Shown here piece after piece: positions 10,380 through 21,027 of a stretch of DNA of 64,000 bases. A program made the translations under genes and the position numbers. A model generated the notes under the pieces. That model saw only the letters and a program-made list of their open reading frames with translations. It had not been told where the DNA came from and made no database searches. Source of the DNA: Guyanagaster necrorhizus (Eukaryota > Basidiomycota > Agaricomycetes > Agaricales > Physalacriaceae); assembly GCF_019112545.1 (NCBI RefSeq), contig NW_025064882.1, positions 85,575 to 149,574 on the forward strand. Direction: 5' to 3'. How positions within the stretch are numbered: the first letter of the stretch is position 1; every line of letters starts with the position of its first letter.

Positions 10380-12500
10380 CTCCACTACTAAACACACCCT
10401 GAATAAATTGTTAAAACCACAAACTCAACTGCCTATGAGCCAAACAGGAGGAGAGACTCTCACTAGATGGCTTAAGCTATTTGACACTGAATGGACTTGG
10501 AGGGCCATCAAGAATGCTAGGACTGAAGAAGAAGCCAAAGCCATACTCAAGAATTGGATACACAAGACCAGAGCAGAAGAAGTGATTGACAAGATGGTTG
10601 AAGAAATGTGGCAAGCAGAGTGATGCTGAGCTCTGGAATGGCTCAACAAACTCCATAGACTCTAGAGATATGTTCAGTGAATGAATACCCTGAGATAGAA
10701 TCTGACAACCAAGGCTCAGATTGAGATGCTTATAAACTGGTCCACTTCTGCAGTAACCACCCTAATTGACAGTGGGTGTACTGGCAGTTCTATTAATCAT
10801 GCTTTTGTCAACAAGCATAATCTCTCCACTAGGGCAACAGCTACTTCTATTCCAGTCTATAACACAGACAGGACCAAAAACCAAGCTGGTTCAATAACTG
10901 AATTCATTGAACTTCATCTAATCATTGGTGACTATTCAGAGTGAATCAACTTGACAGTCACTGACCTAGAAACCAAAGAAGTGTTCTTAGAGTATGACTG
11001 GCTTATCTGGCATAATCCTCTAGTCAACTGAAAAACTGAGTGAATCACCTTTGCATGGTGCAAATGCCAGAAGCTTCTATTTGAGCTACCTAATGAAGAC
11101 TCTGAGGATAGATGGAATAAAGAGATGGAGGACAGTGAGACCATTCTTGCTGTCAATCTCCAACAGATAATGCACATTTGGGCAGTATATCATATCAACA
11201 ACTTAGCCACTAAAGCAAATACCAGAAAGAAAGAAAAAACATTTGAAGAAATGATTTTAAAATGGGCTCAGGACTATCAAGACTTATTTAATAAAGAGAG
11301 TTTTGACAAATTTCCAGAACTCAAATCCTGGAATCACATGATCAAGTTGATTTCTAATACCAATGCAAATCTCAATTGCAAGACCTACCCACTCAGCAAT
11401 CACAATCCTCCAATGGATGATGAGTGATATCTTCAAGGATCTCATCTTCACAGAAAAAGTCATGATTTACCTGGATAACATCCTGATCATGTCTAAAGAT
11501 CAGGCAGAGCATTGAAAGTTAGTCCACCAAGTATTTGAGCTCATGCAAAAATATAAGCTCTTTCTCAAAGCTAAGAAATACAAATTTGAGATACTAGAAA
11601 CAGAGTATTTGAGAGTGATCATCAGTGAAGGAAGTATTCAGATGGACCTAGTTAAAGTTGCTGGAGTAACCAAGTGGCCTATTCCAGGCAAGAAGAAGGA
11701 GTTGCAGTCATTTTTGAGATTCATTAACTTCTACCAACAATTTATTTGCAACTACAGCAAAGTCATCCACCCAATGATCCAATTGATGAGAAACATTCTA
11801 TAGAATTAAAGACTATCTCAACAACTGGCATTTGACAATCTAAAATGATGACTCACAGAAGATGTCATTCTTGCTATACCAATGCAGGATGGGCAATTCT
11901 ATGTTGAGGCCAACTCCAGTGAAGAAGCAATCAGAACTATACTATCTCAGGAACAGGACATAAAATGGCAGCCTGCAGCCTTCTTATTCAAGGCCCTCAC
12001 AGTAACAGAATGAAATTATGAAATATATGACAAGGAACTCCTTGCTATAATGTTAGCTCTAGAAGAGTAGAGGCATTATCTGATCAAGGTGAGCCAAATC
12101 TTTGAGATCTGGACTGACCATCAGAATCTGCTATTTCTGACAGCCTCAAAAACTCAACCAACAGCAAGCTAGATAGGTAATAGAGCTTGCCAAGTATGAC
12201 TATATGCTCTACTATAAGGCTAGTGCTACAAACAAAAAGACAGATTTACTCAGTCAGCATGCTGATTATAATCAGAGAGGAGATAATAATAATGGTGTTA
12301 TATTGCTAAAGTTTGAACACTTCTGGGCAATGATAATGCTGACAGAGGAGGAAATCCATGAGAGGATCAAGAGTGCAATATGAGATATAAGCATTGAGAG
12401 GAATTTAGAGCCTATAGGCTCTAAGGATGGACTCAGCATAGGATGAGATATATTCTGTATTAGCAATGCTTGATGTTCTGTAGATAGAGAAATCATGGTT
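10380..12500 (+). pseudogene. F1 protease, RT, RNase H, integrase start
   Basis: Retropepsin is at about 10,740-11,030 (LIDSGCTGSSINHAFV). A gag-protease spacer at 10,408-10,620 carries a Trp-rich helical block. RT lacks its central part: at about 11,420 the sequence jumps from PLSNHNPPMDDE to DIFKDLIFTEKVMIYLDN, removing the fingers and the DYR block. The remaining box is YLDN, not YLDD. Thumb and RNase H follow (11,540-12,200; QSFLRFINFYQQF, YDKELLAIMLALEE). The integrase N-terminus begins near 12,290 and breaks at about 12,505. Confidence 0.8.
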
Positions 12501-12504
12501 CCTT

Positions 12505-13999
12505 CTGGTGGTCTTGCTAGGAGAGACTGCTTCAGCAGATCTGGCTTATAGATCAGTCTCTGTTCTATTGACTATACTAGGCTCTCTGAAAGAGGAGTCT
12601 GAGATCTTAGTTTGGAGGTTATATCAGATAGGAGAACTGGATTCCCATGTGGCTGCTTCTATTTTATGCTAGCAATATTGAAACTGGCAGTTGTACTGAG
12701 CCTCCTCATACTCATTCTATGCCTGAGCCACTGCATACTCAGCAATGGCTCAAGCTCATTCTTCTGTATCTTCTTCCTCAAATTCTTGTCTAGCAATAAT
12801 ATCAACATTTCAGACATATAGATTGCTGAGCATCAAGAGAAGGGGACTAGGAGTTGAGAGAACTAGACTGTTTTATGGTGTTGTGTAGAGAGAATCATGT
12901 CTGGAGTCAGGGATCAACTCTCTGGAAGTTGGAGCCATCCTAGCAGCATCAAAGGAGTCTCTGGCACAGTCTCTAATCCTGTGCTCAGGGGAGACTGTAG
13001 AAGAGTTGAGAGATGGTGACTTCTCAAAGAAGTTGTCAGGAAGGTTCTCATCCTCATAGTTTGAGACTGGAGAGAACTCTGCCAGAATTCATGGATTTCT
13101 GAACCCTATGAGCCTATGACCATAGTTTTTGTTATCAGTTCATTAGGATCAAGAGAGGTACTAGTGTTCTTTCTTTTCTTCAGTGCTCCACAGATATAGA
13201 CTACTAGATCCAGCTTTGGGTATGATTTTAAGTGGGAGCTGGAAGGAGGTTCTAGTGGAGATGGAGATGTCATAGAATAGTAGGTCCAGAGTTACATTTT
13301 ATAGAATTTATTGAATGTGTTGAAATGCTTGATAGTGCCTGACTATCCAACCAGTTACTGATTGTCTTCCTTAGTAAAGTTGAATGATTGCAAGCAAGCC
13401 TAAAAGCATGCCAATGATGGCCACTAGTAGCTTAAAGAAGTCATTTGTAAGGTTGGAGATTGTAGTAGAGGCAGATAGCATTCAGTTTCCTTCACACTTA
13501 TTATGTATAAAAAAAGAAAAGCAAGAAGCTTTGAGCTAATTGTTAAGCTTAAGCTGCATGTGACCTAAACACATGATAAATGAGCACTGTATCATGTTCA
13601 TACAGTCACACCCAAGTTTACTATATGTGTTTGTTTGGTATTATATATCAAGGTCATTTACAAGTGGCTTAAGATAGAGTGGTAAAGAATAAACTTTAGC
13701 TCAAAGCTGAGATTTAACCAGCAAGAGCTAGCCTACTTATATACTATATAAAGTCAAGATAAATATAATACTACCTATTGTATGTTTCCAAGTTCTGATG
13801 CCCATTGTTCTTAGATGCCATTACTGTCCACAAAAAGATCATTGTGCATTGTTGAGAGCTGTCATTATATTGGAGGATAATGACAGATCAGTCTGTTATG
13901 CTGACTAAGCCTCTCTCACAGTCCTAAGTGCTGGTCTAAGCACTCTGACTAAGTATAAATAGAGGTAAAAATAGAAAAAAAAAGAGGAAAATCATAATA
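12505..13999 (-). mobile_element. inverted family-2 5' fragment (LTR2 plus leader) inside F1
   Basis: LTR2 is at 13,541-13,999 in minus orientation. Left of it comes the leader with GCTTTGAGCTAA at 13,528-13,539 and about 1 kb of 5' gag-region sequence, ending at 12,505. It replaces most of the F1 integrase. It could be a nested 5' fragment or the product of an inversion between two copies. No clear target duplication is seen. Confidence 0.7.
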
Positions 14000-14530
14000 G
14001 CAGCCTTTTTGATAAAAACCCAGTATGATAAATGCTAAGTGTCTGCCCACTCTTACAACATTAATAACAAGGTTTGGCTGGACATGACCAACCTTCATCT
14101 ACCATGTTTCAAGAAAAAACTCACAGACAAACAGACTGATCTATTCCTGATTATCACTAAAATTGGCACCTCTGCATATAAACTCTATCTACCAATCACC
14201 TGAAAAATTCATAATGTCTTTAATGAATTCTTCCTTACTCTCTTCATTGCACTAGCCTTTTCAAACCAAGAATGCCCTTCTGCTCTGCCTCCTGACTTAA
14301 TCAATAATAAAGAATATTATAAAATTGAACAAGTTCTTAATCATTGTCTCTAAAAAATCTGGGTGTATAGTAGCAGAATGACAACAACAGTTGACTATTT
14401 GGTTAGTTGGAAGGGCTACAGCTCTGAATCTAACCAATGGGTTAATGAGAAATGAATGCCACAGATGCTATACATGATTATGAATTATCCCTTAATTAAG
14501 CCATTAGAATGATAGTCTTAAGGAGAAAGT
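14000..14530 (+). pseudogene. F1 integrase C-terminus and chromodomain
   Basis: Motifs include YNINNKVWLDMTNLHLPC (integrase GPY/F-side region), IHNVFNEFFLT and a chromodomain-like end (YYKIEQVLNH, VDYLVSWKGYS). The same region is seen at 44,095-44,858 (F2) and on the minus strand at 33,079-33,515 (F6). Confidence 0.75.
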
Positions 14531-14532
14531 AA

Positions 14533-14992
14533 TATTATGATTTTTTAATTTTTTTTTCAATCTAACTCTCTATTTATGCTTAGTCAGAGCACCTATATCA
14601 GTGCTTAGGACTATAGGACAGGCTTAGTCATCACAATAAGCCAATCTATTATTGTTCTCTGACATAGTGACAGACTTTTAATGATATACAATGGCTTTTT
14701 GTAGGTAGTAGCAATGCCCAAAGACAATGGGCACAAAGACCTGGACCAGTACAATAGGTAGTAGTATATTTATCTTGACTAATAAGTAGTATATAAGTAG
14801 GCTGGCTCTTGCTGGTATAACCTCAGCTTTGAGCTAAAGTTTACTCTTATATCACTTCACTCTTAAGCCAATTCTAAAGGCCTTGAAGCTCTTGATCAAT
14901 AAAGCACAATAGTGAACTCTAGTGTGACTGTATGAACACAATACAGTATAAGCTTATTACATGTTTTGATCATGTGCAACTTGGGTCTAACA
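14533..14992 (+). repeat. F1 3' LTR, LTR2, 460 bp
   Basis: It starts TATTATGATTTTTT (from TGTTATGA) and ends GGGTCTAACA, after a purine tract (AAGGAGAAAGTAA). A TATA box (TATATAAG) is followed about 35 bases later by GCTTTGAGCTAA, complementary to the family-2 primer segment. TCCAA follows directly. Confidence 0.85.
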
Positions 14993-16535
14993 TCCAAGAA
15001 CAACTTTCCACATCACTCTATGCAATCTATCTTGAAGATTCTATCCTCTAAGCTAATGCCATCATAGATATTGACAAGCTCTATATCAATATCAAAAGAG
15101 TATAATCTTCTGACCCTACATCCTTTGATGATCTCCACCAGGCCAAAGCCACTTCTGAATCCTCTTTCTCTCAGTGGTCTATTGATGAATCCAACATTCT
15201 TTGCTTTAAAGGCCATATTTATATCCTAAACTCTGATAATCTCCATCTCTGTATACTACAAAACAATCATGATCATATTCTGGCAGGCTACTTTGGCTAA
15301 AACCAGACATTAGAGCTAGTCTAGCAGAATTACATCTGACCAAAGATGTGTGAATATATTTGACACTATATTAAGTCTTGCACAGTTTGTGAATGCAACA
15401 AGATATCTAGACACCACTCTTATAGGTTGCTTAAACCTCTACTAGTTTCTGAATAGCTATGGGATTCTATTTCCATAGACTTCATTGAACAACTATTAGA
15501 CTCTAACAGATTTACTGTCATCCTAGTAGTCATTGATCAGACTAGCAAGCAAGCCATCTTCATTCCCACTTATAACACTATCAACTCTATAGAGCTCACT
15601 CAACTTTTTCTCATTTATGTCTTTTCCAAACATGGGATACTCAGTCATATCATCTCTAATCACAGCTCTGAATTTGTTTTCCAGTTTACTCATGCCCTAG
15701 CCATCACTCTTGACATGGAACTCTACTTTACTTCTGGTTACTATCTAGAGGCCAATGGACAAACTGAATGGGCAAACCAAACTCCAGAACAATACATCTG
15801 TATTTACTGCTCCTATCAACAGGACAACTGAGACACCCTTTTACTCATTGCTGAGTTTGTCTATAATAATATCTCTAACATGTTTACCAGAATTTTCCCA
15901 TTCTTTGCTAATAAGAATTATCACTCTAACATCATCATTCATTCTGAAAGGGATATTGCCTCTTTTCAGGCCTAAGACTTTGCAGTCAACCTTGATAAGC
16001 TTCATTGAGTATTAAAAGATAAAATCTCTGAAGCTCAGTCTCACTATAAGATCCAAGTGGACAAGCATCAGATTCTGATACCTCCATTCTCAGTGGACAA
16101 TAAAGTTTATCTCAGTTCCAAACATATCAAAACCACCTGTCTAATTAGAAAATTTTCCAAGAAATACTTTGGTCCTTTTGAAATCATAGCTCAATCTGGT
16201 TCTCACTCCTTCACTCTGAGGCTTCTGTCAGATCTCTAGTTTATTCATCCAGTCTTCTATATGTTACAACTAAAACTCATAGAAGAAAACACTATCTTCA
16301 ATCAAATTCAACCTCTGCTGTCTCCAGTCAAAGTTGATAGAAAGGAACATTTTAAAATAGCCTGAATTCTTAACTCTAAGCTGAACTGCTGGTTCTGCTG
16401 CCCACTACTGTACAAGATCCAGTGACTAGGCTATGAAGGTACCAATAAAGAATTTGCTTAGTTACTGATCTCTAAGTTTTCCACTGACAAGTTTATCAAG
16501 AAATTTCACCATTGATATCCAAGCAAATCAGAACT
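14993..16535 (+). pseudogene. E2 integrase and chromodomain
   Basis: This continues the family-1 copy cut at 7172. It has the integrase zinc-binding part (about 15,290-15,410), the core (15,470-15,800; DFIEQL, SNHSSEF with Asp to Asn, NGQTEWANQ), then a GPY/F-like module (16,080-16,240, KHIKTTCLIRKF) and the chromodomain (16,345-16,530). The 149 bp missing in E1 near its position 3900 are present here. Many stops occur. Confidence 0.85.
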
Positions 16536-16743
16536 CTTATCTAAAGTCATCCAAACATTCTCTTTTTGATACAACACTACTTCAGACATCACTGGCACTC
16601 ACTCTGACTATTTCAATTTCAACCACTGATTACTATTTCAATCACCCTTTTTACAATTTTCAAAGCTAATCTTGTATTTATATTTTTGTCCACCAATCTG
16701 ACACTTTTTATATACATTTTGTACTATAAGAAATTTTTTTTAA

Positions 16744-17690
16744 TTATAAAGGCCTGATACCTGATGAACTCACATCAGAATCCAAGTTTTCTCCTTGCTT
16801 TTTCAGCTCCTCCATATTCTCATCCAACCTTTTCAACATTGCTGCCTGCAGATCTTTCACCTCCTGATCCTTCTTGTTCTTGAAAATCAGACAAGCCTTT
16901 TTTCATGTCTCTAACTCAGACTCCAAAAATAACTCCAAGGGAGACAATATATTGTCTGATCTATAATCATCCTGGAGATCCACTATGGTACTGTAGACAT
17001 CTGCCAGCTCTTCTGCCAACTTGTCCACATGATGCATCAACTTGCATATTAATTTTGAAAGTTGATGGAGGTCAGCAGAGACCTCCACACTACTGATCAT
17101 CTCACTTGTAATAACACCCTTGTTGGACAAATAAGCAGTCTTCTTAATTTTGCAACAGGCACAAGTCCACTCATGGCTGGCAGCTTCAGTTACCAGGTGT
17201 GCATAATAGGATATGCCATCTTAATGACAGCATATGCAACTCTCTGAAAGTAGAACTAAGATGCACCCATCAAAAATAACAAGACGCTTACTTTCACTGC
17301 TCAACTCTTTTTTGCCCTTCACTAATTCTGCAACCTCCAACTTGGCCCTCTTTTTAGGACTAGCCACTGTCTCTGCATCACTATCATCCACCACACTCCT
17401 GGACTTGAACTTCTGCTTTGACTCCTTTCTGCCAGATCCACTATCTTCCTCTTATCCTTCCACACTCTCTTTCTCCTTTCTAAGGTGCTCTCTGACTCCT
17501 CTAACTCATCATCTTCCTTGGTCCTCTTGTCCTGCTCATCTTCAGACTCTGGTGGCATACAACCAGTTATCCTCTTGAAACAAAGACCAGAGCCAGAATC
17601 AAACCATTCTGCCAGGACTTGGCACAGCTTAAAGTTGATGGCCTCTGTGGAGGTCATCTGCAATCCACTCTCTATCACAAACTCCTTCCA
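16744..17690 (-). pseudogene. E2 antisense accessory gene, 5'-truncated
   Basis: Exon 2 is at 16,744-17,243, the intron at 17,244-17,291 (GTAAGC ... TTTCAG, 48 nt), and exon 1 from 17,292 to about 17,690, where similarity to E1 and E4 stops. Exon 1 retains the block AINFKLCQVLAEWFDSGSG, the acidic tract and a basic tract. Exon 2 retains part of the Cys cluster (ESCICC, WTCACCKIKK) and the helical tail. The element end is lost here: no 3' LTR follows. Confidence 0.65.
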
Positions 17691-18018
17691 CAGTGCACCC
17701 TTTACAGCCATCTCTCTGTCTCCATCTCAATATGCAATGAAATCTGTATTTGTGTCATTTTCAGTGCATGCCACCTGAAATTTCCCTTCATGGGGAATTC
17801 ATTTAATTATAAGTGGCTAGGTCAAAATAAAATTTATTTATCTATAAATTATCGTTCTATGTACTTAAAATAAATAATATTTTAGAGGAAACGGCGGGAG
17901 ATTCGGGAGGGGGTCGCGAGACGGTTTCCATTTTGAGGAGCTTACATCATCGTCGCGGAGGGCGAATTTGAGGCAACTCTCAGGAATCACACGCAACACC
18001 TCGTGCTTTCATCTTGGA
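17691..18018. other. junction of repeat domain and gene island
   Basis: Positions 17,691-17,880 are AT-rich, without recognisable repeat or gene. From about 17,885 the composition changes sharply, with CpG-rich sequence (GGAAACGGCGGG). I read 17,885-18,018 as the promoter and 5' untranslated part of the next gene. Confidence 0.4.
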
Positions 18019-18070
18019 GGTATGTGGTAGTGGTTGCTCGTTTAGGTATATCTCATCCTGACTGTAACAG
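18019..18070 (+). other. 5'-UTR intron before the LRR-like gene
   Basis: The donor GTATGT, branch-like CCTGAC and acceptor GTAACAG give a 52-nt intron ending just before ATG 18,071. Upstream in this frame a TGA occurs with no ATG between, so the exon before is non-coding. Confidence 0.55.
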
Positions 18071-19234
18071 ATGTTGGGCTCACGGCTCACTCGAATATTT
18101 CGACGATGCTTTACCTCCACTCACTTCTGCCAAAGGGCGTTTATCCTACCCGACTTCCGCAATTTCGATACTCAGATCCCCGATCATGCTACCGCTGTGC
18201 GTTTTCGTGACAACGACAAAGACATATCCCAGATCTTCCGGCGTTTCAAAAACATCGAACACCTTCAATTCTTGGAAAAGAACATGTCGTTTGTCTTCGA
18301 TGACTCGCTGCTATTGAATATTCTCTCCAAGATGCCTCTGAAGTCACTGCACTTCACGTCAGCTATCTTCCACGATATCAATCATCTCTGCTCGTTTATA
18401 CGCCATTTTTCGTCCGTAAAAGAAGTTTACTGCTCGCGCCTTCGCTTTCTACAAGAGAGGCCCATTCGGAGATCGCTTTTAGTAGAGGAGGGACCGGCAC
18501 TTCAAACAATCAGGATAGACAGTGATGACTTGTGGTGTGCAGCTTTAGATGGATCCTTTGGGACCATTAACAAGCTCCGTAACGTGACCGTGATGGATGT
18601 AAAGTATAAGCAACTGGCCGATATAGGCCTATTCCTCCACCAGACAGCCCAGGAAGGTAGCCTCAAGAAGTTCAATGTGAGACATATGCACGGGTTTGAC
18701 GTCAGAGGCGCGTAGCGTTTGATTTTTTCCAATTTCCTCTCTGACTTTGCTTCAGATAGGGCTAAGGGCAACGCAACATGGAAGCGAAATCCCGCCCCTC
18801 TCGAAATCTCACATTTGAAGTCGCTCGGCATTGATGTCCACGGACGGTACAAGTTCATAGGCATCAAGCAACCCGTCGTTATATTGAAATGGTGGATAGA
18901 CATGTTGAAAGACTTGGCTGAGAAGGGCGAAGCGTCGAATCTCGAGGACTTGACAATCATCGTAGGAATAAACAAGCCGGAACCATACGTTGTGGAAGAT
19001 CTAGAAGGAACTTGGCGACTGCTTGATTCCCTCTTAGCCCAAGAATTTTCTGCGTTCAAGTTGCTGCGAGTAGCCATCAAAGTGTTCCGCCCTACAACTA
19101 TGGAGAAGGGAGAAAAAGACAAGAAGGAGATAGAGAAATGTTGTCCTCGTTTGTTAGAGAAAGGGATGCTTAAGGTCGTGTGCGAACACATACAGTCTAG
19201 TCAAAATTTGTACATGGCGAATAATTTGTTTTGA
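18071..19234 (+). CDS. LRR/F-box-like hypothetical protein (one intron or a TAG stop)
   Basis: The ATG at 18,071 follows directly on a predicted 5'-UTR intron (18,019-18,070, GTATGT ... CTGACTGTAACAG). The frame runs to TAG at 18,713 and is open again in the same frame to TGA 19,232-19,234. An intron 18,657-18,755 (GTAGCC ... CTGACTTTGCTTCAG) removes the stop and keeps frame, giving about 354 aa. The protein has repeated Leu-rich strands (LLNILSKMPLKSLHF, INKLRNVTVMDV, LEDLTIIVG), like the leucine-rich part of Agaricomycete F-box-like proteins. No F-box was found. A single nonsense mutation is the alternative to the intron. Function is unknown. Confidence 0.55.
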
Positions 19235-19322
19235 GCATCTACTGCGGTTAGTTACTGTACTTGGTTATGTAACCAGTAGAAAAACATTTAAATAAAAAAA
19301 CCGGTTTCCTTGACTTCGACAA

Positions 19323-20751
19323 ATGCTCTCTGTCTTGGCGCGTCCTCGATGCCGCCGTGCTCTCTTTCCGACGTTATTCAGAAAATTCACTGTACTTGCC
19401 TTTGAAAGCTCTGCAGACGACACCTGTGCCGCTATAGTCACGTCGGAGCGCCAGATTCTTTCCAATGTGGTCATCAAGCAACACCATTTGTGCGTGGCGA
19501 CAACACATCTAGCTTCTCTTCTTGATACGTTACCAGAAACAAAAAATGGGGCGGAATCCATCCTGCGGCTGCAGTCATGGAGCACCAAGCAAACATGGTA
19601 TTGTCGCTTGTCCTTCCAGTGAGGGACGACTGACCTGTTGGCAGCCGGTCGCGGCCAAAAGAGCACTTGCAGATGCTAGTCTCGACATGTCAAGCATTGA
19701 CGGAATTGCATTTACCAGAGGGCCAGGTGCGTCCTATCCAGCCTTGGAGAAACCGATTCGTTCACGTTCGTGTATAGGTATGGGAATCTGCCTGAGCGTG
19801 GCTTGCAATGCTGCGAAAACTCTCGCAGCTGTAACAGGAAAGCCTATAGTTGGCGTTCATCATATGGTTCGTAATCCAGTGTGTCTACCGCTTGTATTCA
19901 CTCTCAGATACAGTCGTAGCAAGCTCACGCTTTGACACCTCTTCTCACCTCTTGGCCTGACATCCCGACATTTCCCTTCCTCAGCCTCCTCATATCCGGT
20001 GGACATACACTTCTCCTCCTAGCGAACTCGGTCGACTCATTCCGAATCCTCGCTACTACCCGAGACGAGAGCATCGGGCGCACATTCGACAAAGTCACGC
20101 GAGAGTTGGGGTTGGGCTGGGCTGGCCCGGCGTTGGAGAAGTTTTGTTACCAGGATATCGAGAGCAAGACTCCCGAAGACTTCACCCCCTTCAGTAACGC
20201 CATGCCAGGTGAAATGGGGTTTTCATACTCGGGCTATCATTCCCAGGTCGAGCGCTTCGTTCACAGACGCGGCGGCATTGAAAATATCGTGCCCGAAGAA
20301 AAGGTCGCCGTTGCGAGAGCTTTTCAAAAGGCCGTTGTCGACCACCTGGAGTCAAAGCTGATGCTTGGCATCAAGCGATGCTTCCGCGAGGATATTCCTA
20401 TAAAACACGTCGTCATTAGTGGTGGAGTTGCGAGCAATTCGTACCTACGAGCCAGGTACACTGTACTTGTTTGATTAGACCGTGTTTGTTGACCATGATT
20501 TAGATTAACGCAAATGTTAAGCGGCCCTCCCATTAATGAAGGACTTACACTACAGTACCCTCCGCCGTCTCTCTGCACAGGTATGCCAATCCTCGTGCTC
20601 TCACTGTTCCTATGATCTGACTTGTCTAGATAATGCTGTAATGGTCGCATGGGCTTCTATGCACCGGTTTCTCGCCGGCGACCACGACGACTTTTCGCTG
20701 AACCCGGTCACCAAGTGGAGCATAGAAGAATTGAACACCAAGGACCAGTAG
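19323..20751 (+). CDS. QRI7: mitochondrial tRNA N6-adenosine threonylcarbamoyltransferase
   Basis: The Kae1/TsaD-family enzyme transfers the threonylcarbamoyl group to A37 of ANN-decoding tRNAs (t6A) in mitochondria. Seven exons: 19,323-19,489, 19,537-19,597, 19,645-19,726, 19,778-19,866, 19,920-20,455, 20,504-20,580, 20,630-20,751. They total 1134 nt (377 aa), close to family length. The N-terminus is Arg-rich without acidic residues (MLSVLARPRCRRALF), as in mitochondrial presequences. Then come ESSADDTCAA, GGIHPAAAVMEHQ, FTRGPG, the metal-binding HHMQAH split by intron 4 (about residues 131-136), SGGHTLLLL, DESIGRTFDKV, SGGVASNSYL and CTDNAVM. All key motifs are intact. The next gene also has a mitochondrial presequence. 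Confidence 0.93.
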
Positions 20752-21027
20752 GCTACGAGCCAGCAAAAAGTACTACAAGATATGTAATTATAAAGATATA
20801 AAAATGATTACACTACATACGTGAATATTAGAAGCAAGGTGCGGCTTCTTCGCTTGCGCACGGAACCCCTTGCCTTCCCCAGAGTCTTTGTTCGAATAGG
20901 CTTCCTCCTGGCCATCGTCACTTGGGTCGAAAAGGTCGGCGACTACCCTTGACGGCCGGTCCAACGGGGGACGCCGGGCGTAGATAATGGTAGCCGGTCA
21001 GGCCGGTCATTGCCGGTCGCAGTCGTC
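20752..21027. promoter_or_regulatory. intergenic region with four GCCGGTC repeats
   Basis: The 3' flank of QRI7 holds an AT-rich stretch (20,780-20,815). Then, within about 70 bases before the LETM1-like start, GCCGGTC occurs four times (near 20,954, 20,993, 21,002 and 21,011). They lie in one orientation and could be sites for a transcription factor or chance GC-rich repetition. No other gene is seen. Confidence 0.4.

Larger units (their letters stand above)
7173..14992 (+). mobile_element. F1: family-2 Ty3/gypsy chromovirus, rearranged
   Basis: A 7.8-kb insertion in E2, bounded by 5-bp target duplications. It contains a truncated 5' LTR, leader and gag, protease, RT with an internal deletion, RNase H, the integrase start, a 1.5-kb inverted family-2 fragment, integrase C-terminus with chromodomain, and a complete 3' LTR. 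It is heavily mutated and CpG-poor. Confidence 0.85.

Noticed and set aside
10425..10649. Minus-strand frame opposite the F1 gag-protease spacer
   Set aside because: The plus-strand frame is conserved in F3 (opposite orientation at about 54,400-54,550); the minus frame is its mirror.
18502..19191. A 229-codon minus-strand frame opposite the LRR-like gene
   Set aside because: It is the mirror of the plus-strand coding frame, with no splice signals or domain; the plus strand has the Leu-rich pattern and flanking introns.
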